Source: Bacteroidales bacterium
GTDB taxonomy: Bacteria > Bacteroidota > Bacteroidia > Bacteroidales > UBA12481
Assembly (NCBI GenBank): GCA_021160155.1
Contig: JAGHDB010000062.1
Location: 1-5,352 of the forward strand
Length of the DNA: 5,352 nucleotides
Direction: 5' to 3'
The stretch's first letter is position 1, and each line of letters starts with the position of its first letter. Of this stretch, positions 1 through 5,352 are shown piece by piece. The notes below the pieces were generated by a model. It was not told where the DNA came from. It worked only from the letters and a program-made list of their open reading frames with translations, and made no database searches. The position numbers and the translations under genes were made by a program.

Positions 1-5
1 CAAAG

Positions 6-37
6 TTGTTAAATGTAGCAAAAAAACCCTAAATTTA
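6..37 (+). promoter_or_regulatory. Candidate Bacteroidota-type promoter (-33 TTG, -7 TAAATTTA)
   Basis: The first 62 bases are clearly more A/T-rich than the genes. TTG at 6-8 and TAAATTTA at 30-37 are separated by 21 bases. This resembles the Bacteroidota pattern of a TTTG-like -33 box and a TAnnTTTG -7 box, with the last base of the -7 box mismatched. Transcription would begin near 42-45, leaving a leader of about 20 bases before the ATG at 63. Such boxes are common by chance in A/T-rich DNA, and the upstream sequence is not visible, so the gene may instead be read from an upstream promoter. Confidence 0.25.
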
Positions 38-51
38 TCCGGCTTTCTTAA

Positions 52-59
52 TAAATTTG
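52..59 (+). promoter_or_regulatory. Exact match to the Bacteroidota -7 box (TAAATTTG)
   Basis: TAAATTTG fits TAnnTTTG at every fixed position. It ends only three bases before the ATG at 63, so a transcript from it would be leaderless at 63 or would have to start translation at the ATG at 78. No TTTG box lies at the expected distance upstream. It is therefore a weaker candidate than the 6-37 pair, and may only be A/T-rich sequence in front of a start codon. Confidence 0.15.
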
Positions 60-62
60 AGT

Positions 63-1193
63 ATGAAAAGAATCCGGATGGTGGATATACAATCGCAGTA
101 TCAGCGATTGCACAATGACATAGATGCAGCGATAAAAAAAGTGCTTGAAAGCGGTGTTTTTATCAACGGAGAGGAAGTTCGTGCCTTCAGCGATGAATTA
201 GCCGCATGGCTGGGTGTGCCTCATGTAATCCCCTGCGGCAACGGAACAGATGCTTTACAGATCGCCCTGATGGCACTCGGACTTGAGCCGGGAGATGAAG
301 TCATTACTACTAACTTCACCTTCATCAGCACGGTTGAAGTGCTGGCACTCCTCCGTCTGAAACCGGTTTTGGTTGATGTGGATCCCGATACATTTACTAT
401 TAACCCGGATCTGGTACGACGGGCCATTACCCCGAAAACCCGTGCGATAATCCCTGTCCACCTCTTTGGCCAGCCGGCCGATATGGATCCTCTGCTTGAA
501 CTGGCTAAAGAAAATCATCTGTATATTATTGAGGATAATGCACAATCCCTTGGCGCAAAATACATTCACCACGACGGAACATCCGCTATGACCGGATCGA
601 TGGGGGATATCGGCACCACCTCCTTTTTCCCCACCAAACCGCTGGGAGGATACGGTGACGGAGGAGCCCTTACAACCCGCGATGACCGGCTGGCTGAAAA
701 AATCCGGATGATTTATAACCATGGCGCCCGGGTGAAATATTACCATGATCTGATCGGAGTGAACTCCCGGCTCGACACCCTGCAGGCTGCCATCCTCAGA
801 GTGAACCTGCAAAATCTGGATCAGTTCATCAGGGCACGTCAGCAAGTTGCCGCCCGGTACAACCAGGCTCTGGCCGGTGTTGACCGGTTGCAACTACCCC
901 GGGCAGCACCCTATGCCACCCATGTCTATCATCAATATACCGTTGTTGTAAAATCCGGTAACCGTAACCGGATCCAATCCATGCTGAAAGAACGCGACAT
1001 CCCCAGTATGATTTACTACCCCGTACCCCTGAGCCTCCAGAAAGCATTCACTTCGGCCGGATACCATAAAGGAGATTTTCCGGTAACCGAATACCTTTGC
1101 GATCATGTTCTCTCCCTGCCCATCCATACCGAAATGGAAGACGAACAAATAACCTATATTACCGGTATCTTAATTGATATCCTGAACTTATGA
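63..1193 (+). CDS. DegT/DnrJ/EryC1/StrS-family sugar aminotransferase (WbpE/WlbC-like)
   Basis: A cytoplasmic PLP-dependent aminotransferase that transfers an amino group, normally from glutamate, to a keto-sugar nucleotide. Numbered from ATG 63 it has 376 residues, a normal length for the family. The PLP-phosphate loop GNGTDAL is at 59-65. The IEDNAQ segment at 156-161 carries the Asp that contacts the pyridine ring. The Schiff-base lysine is K192 in SFFPTK, followed by a YGDGGA motif, and [14 protein letters not shown] lies at 232-245. These blocks resemble Pseudomonas WbpE, which makes UDP-GlcNAc3NA from the 3-keto-uronic acid. The next gene, a WbpD-like acetyltransferase, overlaps its stop by four bases and supports that assignment. 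An in-frame TTG at 57 is possible, but ATG 63 gives the usual family N-terminus ([10 protein letters not shown]); ATG 78 is a second option. Acting on a dTDP-3-keto sugar (FdtB/QdtB type) is an alternative. The family is certain, the exact substrate inferred. Confidence 0.95.
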   Translation: MKRIRMVDIQSQYQRLHNDIDAAIKKVLESGVFINGEEVRAFSDELAAWLGVPHVIPCGNGTDALQIALMALGLEPGDEVITTNFTFISTVEVLALLRLKPVLVDVDPDTFTINPDLVRRAITPKTRAIIPVHLFGQPADMDPLLELAKENHLYIIEDNAQSLGAKYIHHDGTSAMTGSMGDIGTTSFFPTKPLGGYGDGGALTTRDDRLAEKIRMIYNHGARVKYYHDLIGVNSRLDTLQAAILRVNLQNLDQFIRARQQVAARYNQALAGVDRLQLPRAAPYATHVYHQYTVVVKSGNRNRIQSMLKERDIPSMIYYPVPLSLQKAFTSAGYHKGDFPVTEYLCDHVLSLPIHTEMEDEQITYITGILIDILNL

Positions 1194-1774
1194 AAGAATC
1201 CGATACCTTTATTCATCCCACCGCAGTGATTGACGAAGGAGCCAAAATCGGCAAGGGAACCCGTATCTGGCATTTTTCTCACCTGATGAGCGGATGCCGG
1301 ACAGGTGAAAACTGCAACATCGGGCAGAATGTAATGGTTGCTCCCGGTGTGGTTCTGGGTAAAAATGTGAAAGTTCAAAATAATGTTTCAATCTATACCG
1401 GGGTAACCTGCGAAGATGACGTATTTCTCGGCCCTTCTATGGTGTTCACCAATGTGATCAACCCGCGAAGCCAGGTCAACCGCCGGGGAACCTACATACA
1501 AACTATCGTAAAAAAAGGAGCTACCATCGGAGCCAATGCCACCATCATCTGCGGAATCACCCTGGGTGAATACTGTTTCATCGGCGCAGGTGCCGTGGTA
1601 ACCAAAGATGTACCGCCCTACGCCCTGGTGACCGGAAACCCGGCCCGGCAGACCGGATGGATGAGCTCCTACGGACACCGGCTCAACTTTGATGTCCACG
1701 GACAGGCAACATGCCCTGAAAGCGGCGAAAAATACCAACTCTCTTACGGCAGAGTCAAAAATATTTCAAAATGA
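1190..1774 (+). CDS. Left-handed beta-helix N-acetyltransferase (WbpD/WlbB-like)
   Basis: A hexapeptide-repeat acetyltransferase, 194 residues, expected to act as a cytoplasmic trimer using acetyl-CoA. WbpD/WlbB homologues acetylate the 3-amino group of UDP-2-acetamido-3-amino-2,3-dideoxyglucuronate. Repeats of the I/V/L-G-x4 type run from about residue 7 to 140. The segment from 80 to 93 ([14 protein letters not shown]) is a hallmark of this subfamily, as are RIWHFSH at 25-31, [11 protein letters not shown] at 149-159 and the tail motif CPESGEKY at 175-182. This whole pattern matches WbpD as I know it and separates the protein from serine or maltose acetyltransferases. The start codon overlaps the stop of the aminotransferase as ATGA, and its own stop overlaps the epimerase start the same way, suggesting translational coupling. 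A dTDP-3-amino-sugar acetyltransferase (FdtC/QdtC) is the main alternative; the GPSMVFTN block and CP..G tail make it less likely. Confidence 0.93.
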   Translation: MKESDTFIHPTAVIDEGAKIGKGTRIWHFSHLMSGCRTGENCNIGQNVMVAPGVVLGKNVKVQNNVSIYTGVTCEDDVFLGPSMVFTNVINPRSQVNRRGTYIQTIVKKGATIGANATIICGITLGEYCFIGAGAVVTKDVPPYALVTGNPARQTGWMSSYGHRLNFDVHGQATCPESGEKYQLSYGRVKNISK

Positions 1775-2802
1775 AACAATTAGTCCTGGTAACCGGGGGA
1801 ACCGGATATATCGGATCCCATACCGCTGTTGAATTGCAGCAAAGCGGATATGACGTGGTTATTGTAGATAATCTGTCAAACAGCAACATTGAAGTGCTTG
1901 ACGGTATCGAAAAGATCACCGGCATCCGTCCCGCTTTCGAACAATTCGACCTTTGTGACACCGATAAAGTCACCTCTTTCTTTAAATCCTACTCCGGCCT
2001 GCAGGCGATCATCCATTTTGCTGCTTTTAAAGCGGTAGGCGAATCCGTGGAGAAACCCCTGATGTACTACCGCAACAACCTGGTCTCCCTGATGAATCTC
2101 CTGCAGCACATGGACCAATACCAGGTACCCCATCTGGTGTTCTCATCCAGTTGTACGGTTTACGGACAGCCGGAGGAGTTGCCGGTTACCGAAAAAGCCC
2201 CCATCCTGCCAGCCGAAAGTCCGTATGGCAATACCAAACAGATCTCCGAAGAGATCATCCGGGATACTCTGAAAGCCAGGCCCAATCTGCACTCTATCGC
2301 ATTACGCTATTTCAACCCGATCGGCGCGCACCCGTCGGCCCTGATCGGTGAACTCCCCCGGGGCATCCCCAATAACCTGGTCCCCTTTGTCACCCAAACA
2401 GCCGCCGGATTGCGCGAAGAACTGAAAGTATTCGGGAATGACTATCCCACTCCCGACGGATCAGCCATCCGCGACTATATCAATGTGGTGGACCTTGCCC
2501 GCGCACATGTGGTGGCTATTGAACATATGCTGAATAACAAACAACACCGGAATTTTGAATTCTTTAACCTGGGAACCGGAAAAGGAACCTCCGTGCTCGA
2601 AATAGTGAAAACATTCGAAAAAGTAACCGGTGTCCCCCTGAAATACCGTATCGTGGGTCGCCGCAGCGGAGATATCATACAGGTCTGGGCCGATACCCGG
2701 CTGGCTAATGAAGAGCTGGGCTGGAAAGCCGAACGGTCACTTGAAGAAACCCTCCTGTCGGCATGGAACTGGGAAAAACACCTGCGAAATATAACCGACT
2801 AA
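1771..2802 (+). CDS. galE: UDP-glucose/UDP-GlcNAc 4-epimerase, GalE family
   Basis: An extended short-chain dehydrogenase/reductase that interconverts UDP-glucose and UDP-galactose, or their N-acetyl forms, through a 4-keto intermediate with bound NAD. The 343 residues match the usual GalE length. The NAD loop [10 protein letters not shown] is at 8-17, [11 protein letters not shown] at 82-92, the catalytic Ser in FSSSCTVYG at S127, and the YxxxK pair at Y152/K156. [11 protein letters not shown] at 179-189 contributes to UDP-sugar binding, and [14 protein letters not shown] at 233-246 is also typical. By alignment to RRxGD...WAD, the residue equivalent to E. coli Tyr299 and human Cys307 is Val305. 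A small residue there is associated with acceptance of N-acetylated sugars, so UDP-GlcNAc/UDP-GalNAc may be a substrate. The start lies in ATGA overlapping the acetyltransferase stop, with no Shine-Dalgarno. Family assignment is secure; substrate range is inferred. Confidence 0.95.
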   Translation: MKQLVLVTGGTGYIGSHTAVELQQSGYDVVIVDNLSNSNIEVLDGIEKITGIRPAFEQFDLCDTDKVTSFFKSYSGLQAIIHFAAFKAVGESVEKPLMYYRNNLVSLMNLLQHMDQYQVPHLVFSSSCTVYGQPEELPVTEKAPILPAESPYGNTKQISEEIIRDTLKARPNLHSIALRYFNPIGAHPSALIGELPRGIPNNLVPFVTQTAAGLREELKVFGNDYPTPDGSAIRDYINVVDLARAHVVAIEHMLNNKQHRNFEFFNLGTGKGTSVLEIVKTFEKVTGVPLKYRIVGRRSGDIIQVWADTRLANEELGWKAERSLEETLLSAWNWEKHLRNITD

Positions 2803-2817
2803 ATACCAACTTGCTCA

Positions 2818-3879
2818 ATGAATTTTAAAAAAATAATTCTGATCACCGGCGGGGCCGGATTCATCGGTTCGCACGTGGTGCGTCTGTTCGTCAATCAATA
2901 TCCCGATTACCGGATCATCAACCTGGATGCATTGACCTATGCAGGTAATCTTGAAAATCTGAAAGATGTTGACCGGGCACCCAATTACCATTTTGTCAAA
3001 GGGGATATCCGGGATGCGGAAATGCTGGATCAACTGTTTCAAAAATACCATTTCGACGGGATCATCCACCTGGCCGCAGAGAGCCATGTGGATCGTTCCA
3101 TCACCGACCCCATGTCATTTATCACCACCAATATCGTGGGTACCGTGAACCTGCTGAATGCCGCACGCAAACTTTGGCAGGATCACTTTTCCGGAAAACG
3201 GTTCTACCACATCTCAACCGACGAAGTGTACGGCTCACTCGGCTCCGAAGGATTTTTCACCGAAACCACCGCCTACGACCCGAGAAGTCCCTACTCCGCT
3301 TCAAAAGCCAGTTCCGACCACCTGGTCAGAGCATACGGGCATACCTACGGACTACCGGTAGTACTGACCAATTGTTCAAATAATTACGGGCCTAATCAAT
3401 TCCCTGAAAAACTGATCCCGCTGGCTATACATAACATCCGGAATAACAAATCCATTCCGGTTTATGGCGAAGGGAAAAACATTCGTGACTGGTTGTACGT
3501 AGTAGATCATGCCCGTGCCATCGATCTTGTCTATCACCGGGGCCGCAACCTGGCTACCTATAATATCGGCGGACATAATGAATTGCGGAATATCGATCTC
3601 ATTCATACACTCTGTGAAATTATGGACCGTAAACTGAACCGGGCACCCGGTACTTCCGCAAAGCTGATCACCTTTGTAAAAGACCGCCTCGGGCACGACC
3701 TCAGGTATGCCATCGACGCCTCCCTGATCCGTCAGGAACTGGGTTGGAAACCCGGTCTGCAATTCAAAGAAGGACTCGAAAAAACAGTTGACTGGTATCT
3801 GAATAACGAAGAGTGGATGACACGCATAACCAGCGGGACTTACCAGCAGTACTACCGGCAACAATACGAAAAACGGTAA
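2818..3879 (+). CDS. rfbB: dTDP-glucose 4,6-dehydratase
   Basis: Converts dTDP-D-glucose to dTDP-4-keto-6-deoxy-D-glucose, the second step toward dTDP-L-rhamnose and the branch point for other deoxysugars. It is an NAD-dependent extended short-chain dehydrogenase of 353 residues, normal for RfbB/RmlB. The Rossmann loop GGAGFIGSH is at 11-19, and LDALTYAGNLENL at 36-48 is an RmlB signature. HLAAESHVDRSI lies at 84-95. The dehydratase triad T134-D135-E136 sits in ISTDEVYG, and Y159/K163 are in SPYSASK. NNYGPNQFPEKLIP at 188-201 and DRLGHDLRYAID at 289-300 complete the family pattern. The D-E pair distinguishes it from 4-epimerases such as its GalE neighbour. It starts 15 bases after galE, with no Shine-Dalgarno and no obvious promoter between, so it is probably in the same transcript. 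RfbA, RfbC and RfbD are not in the window. The tail after about residue 335, rich in Tyr and Gln, is less conserved. Confidence 0.96.
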   Translation: MNFKKIILITGGAGFIGSHVVRLFVNQYPDYRIINLDALTYAGNLENLKDVDRAPNYHFVKGDIRDAEMLDQLFQKYHFDGIIHLAAESHVDRSITDPMSFITTNIVGTVNLLNAARKLWQDHFSGKRFYHISTDEVYGSLGSEGFFTETTAYDPRSPYSASKASSDHLVRAYGHTYGLPVVLTNCSNNYGPNQFPEKLIPLAIHNIRNNKSIPVYGEGKNIRDWLYVVDHARAIDLVYHRGRNLATYNIGGHNELRNIDLIHTLCEIMDRKLNRAPGTSAKLITFVKDRLGHDLRYAIDASLIRQELGWKPGLQFKEGLEKTVDWYLNNEEWMTRITSGTYQQYYRQQYEKR

Positions 3880-3905
3880 TTTGAACCGGACTTTCTCTAT
3901 GCCTG

Positions 3906-5352
3906 TTACCGGAGATCCCGGATTTTCCGGATCATCCGGTCTCCCAGTTCGGATTTACGGATAATATGCTGCCTGATCGCAGCTACGGATGGGTTTTGCT
4001 CAAAATCACCCCTGACCTGCTCAAAATCTTTCAGCTTTTCATCCTCCCCGCCGTCGGTCCCGAATCCGGTTTTTGCCGATAAACGAAACTCCTTACGGGC
4101 ATCCTCATAAAGCATTTCATCCAGATCAACTACCGCCTTCTTCCAGATCTCAATGATGCGGATCATATCATCCGGCTGCATCTCATCAACAGTTTGATTG
4201 AACTCCCGCTCAAGATAATCCCTTGCCCAGGTCCACTCCATCTCATAATACCGCTCGTGCCAGAGCCTGAATTCAGCCTGTATCTCATCCAATCGGGTTA
4301 TCTCTCCCTCTTCCAGCCGGTCTGAAAAACTATTGACCAACGCTCCGGGCACAATCAATCCCGACAGGTCAACCCACTCTCCTTTACCCCATGCTGAAAC
4401 CGGATCAAGCTTGGCTTTCAGGTTTTTAAAATCCTTTACACTGTTTTTTTCCAATACGGATATTAAAGAATTACCTAAAAATTTACGGATCCCGATGGTG
4501 TAAAGCCGTATCCCGCGCTCAAGAGCCGATCGCGGAATTTTGGTGTTTTCATAAAAGTAATACTCCGATTTTTTCCCGGATGCCTGCTGAAGATTCCCGA
4601 GGATCTCCCTCCCCCGCCACATCTTCTGAATGGTAAACGGACTCAATAAATTATAGTTGATCTGATCCAGCAATACGGGATCTTTCCGGCGGTCACGCCG
4701 CGGCCATTTCTGTGCATCCCGGATGGTACCAACCGACCGCAGGTTCACGCCGGGAGCCAGGATACTTTCATCATTATTTTCAACCAGGTAAGAGAAAGGC
4801 AACAATGAAGTATCCGAATTCTTATAGTGACGCCCCATGACCAGGGTAAACGGACCGACTTTTGCCGGCCAGAGCAGATAAGAATCGCTTGTGGTTTTTG
4901 AGCCCCGCTCGATGATGCCCTGGTGAATCGGACCGAGTTTATACATGTGATTGCTCTGGTTTGATCCGCTGCCTGCATTCAGAAATGAGAAAAATCCCGA
5001 GATCAGCAGAGTGGATTTATGATGCGTTACGGTGTACGGACCGGCGAAAACAGCACAAGCCTCCCCGTGAAAACCGATACAATTGGCAAAGAAAAGAGAA
5101 TTTTCGGCAGAATATTGCTTACCCAATTCCACCCCCTGCCCGATAAAACACCGCTCCAAAATCACTCCGTCATTCAGTACCGCACCCGAAGAGATGATAA
5201 AATGCCTGGCTGAAAGATTAAAGCCCAGCCTGACCGGGTCATCCGCACTGGAATTGACCGATCCCTCCTCAAGCAACGTAACGCCTTCAATATGAGTATG
5301 GGCACCAATGCGTGTATTGTAAATACATTCGGTATTAATAATTCTGGATCCG
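3906..5352 (-). CDS. DUF4954 family protein, partial (N-terminus beyond the window)
   Basis: A protein of unknown function; 481 residues are visible. The frame stays open through 5352 on the reverse strand. The TTG at 5274-5276 is an internal Leu codon, not a credible start, since readable helix sequence (IINTECIYNTRIGAHTHIEG) continues upstream of it. Residues 1 to about 110 show irregular hexapeptide-like turns of a left-handed beta-helix (IGAHTHIEG, ISSGAVLNDG, IGQGVELG). The central part carries blocks I recognise as DUF4954: GSGSNQSNHMYKLGPIHQG at 127-145, LLWPAKVGPFTLVMG at 159-173, APGVNLRSVGTIRDAQKWP at 199-217 and LLSPFTIQKMWRGREIL at 235-251. The C-terminal 120 or so residues look alpha-helical and charged, with an acidic linker near 433-440. 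No signal peptide or membrane segment is visible in this part. The beta-helix suggests a sugar-nucleotide or acyl transferase role, but none is established to my knowledge. It converges on rfbB, so it is not part of that operon. Confidence 0.9.
   Translation of the reverse strand, partial: GSRIINTECIYNTRIGAHTHIEGVTLLEEGSVNSSADDPVRLGFNLSARHFIISSGAVLNDGVILERCFIGQGVELGKQYSAENSLFFANCIGFHGEACAVFAGPYTVTHHKSTLLISGFFSFLNAGSGSNQSNHMYKLGPIHQGIIERGSKTTSDSYLLWPAKVGPFTLVMGRHYKNSDTSLLPFSYLVENNDESILAPGVNLRSVGTIRDAQKWPRRDRRKDPVLLDQINYNLLSPFTIQKMWRGREILGNLQQASGKKSEYYFYENTKIPRSALERGIRLYTIGIRKFLGNSLISVLEKNSVKDFKNLKAKLDPVSAWGKGEWVDLSGLIVPGALVNSFSDRLEEGEITRLDEIQAEFRLWHERYYEMEWTWARDYLEREFNQTVDEMQPDDMIRIIEIWKKAVVDLDEMLYEDARKEFRLSAKTGFGTDGGEDEKLKDFEQVRGDFEQNPSVAAIRQHIIRKSELGDRMIRKIRDLR
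3911..3944. other. Imperfect hairpin at the convergent gene junction
   Basis: GGAGATC (3911-3917) can pair with GGTCTCC (3938-3944) with one G-T wobble on the + strand. Inside it CCGG (3918-3921) pairs with CCGG (3927-3930) around an ATTTT loop, leaving a short bulge. It lies just past the end of rfbB and within the last codons of the opposing DUF4954 gene. No T-run follows on the + strand, so it is not a standard intrinsic terminator, although it could stabilise or pause the rfbB transcript. CCGG is common throughout these genes, so chance is a real explanation. Confidence 0.2.

Noticed and set aside
255..893. Long open frame on the - strand opposite the aminotransferase (212 codons)
   Set aside because: It lies wholly inside a well-supported gene, its translation shows no recognisable motif, and it reads as a shadow produced by the codon usage of the + strand gene.
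953..973. Perfect 7-base inverted repeat ATCCGGT/ACCGGAT with a 7-base spacer
   Set aside because: It lies in the middle of the aminotransferase gene. CCGG-containing words are abundant throughout these genes, so it is probably a chance product of Arg and Gly codon choice and not a regulatory site.
1190..1774. Possible serine O-acetyltransferase or generic maltose acetyltransferase
   Set aside because: The [13 protein letters not shown] block, RIWHF segment and C-terminal CPxxGxxY tail fit the WbpD/WlbB sugar N-acetyltransferases instead.
3376..3864. Open frame of 162 codons on the - strand opposite rfbB
   Set aside because: It is antisense to conserved RfbB sequence, has no family motif or leader, and is best explained as a codon-usage shadow.
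5274..5276. TTG as the start of the DUF4954 gene
   Set aside because: The same frame continues without a stop to the window edge and encodes beta-helix-like sequence there, so this TTG is an internal leucine and the gene is truncated only by the window.
1..5352. Mobile element, CRISPR array, tRNA/rRNA gene or riboswitch
   Set aside because: I saw no terminal inverted repeats, transposase motifs, regularly spaced direct repeats, cloverleaf-like sequence or long structured leader, and nearly all of the window is coding.

Overview
The window looks like part of a cell-surface polysaccharide locus from a member of the Bacteroidota, probably Bacteroidales. Four things point there. None of the genes has a Shine-Dalgarno sequence in front of its start; the upstream bases are A/T-rich instead. 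The proteins read like Bacteroidales sugar-nucleotide enzymes. The partial gene at the right edge belongs to DUF4954, a family I know mainly from Bacteroidota. Two boxes in the left-edge leader also resemble the Bacteroidota -7 promoter element. Base composition is moderate and even across the genes, with no sign of a mobile element, RNA gene or CRISPR array.

Layout: an A/T-rich leader (1-62) is followed by four genes on the + strand with almost no space between them: a PLP-dependent sugar aminotransferase (63-1193), a left-handed beta-helix N-acetyltransferase (1190-1774), a GalE-type UDP-sugar 4-epimerase (1771-2802) and a dTDP-glucose 4,6-dehydratase, RfbB (2818-3879). The first three are joined by two ATGA stop/start overlaps, and the fourth follows after 15 bases. 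A 26-base gap then separates rfbB from a convergent - strand gene (3906 to beyond 5352) encoding most of a DUF4954 protein. Its true start lies outside the window.

How they work together: the aminotransferase and acetyltransferase closely resemble the WbpE/WbpD (WlbC/WlbB) pair. That pair installs the 3-acetamido group on a UDP-linked 2,3-diamino-uronic acid. The GalE homologue would supply or interconvert a gluco/galacto UDP-sugar, and RfbB makes dTDP-4-keto-6-deoxyglucose for rhamnose or another deoxysugar. The partner enzymes (WbpA/WbpB, RfbA/C/D), glycosyltransferases and export genes are not in the window. The window therefore holds a precursor-supply segment of a larger O-antigen, capsule or exopolysaccharide locus. 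All four are well-known families. The only gene of unknown function is the DUF4954 protein, itself partly a left-handed beta-helix, and it is the best candidate for new biology here.
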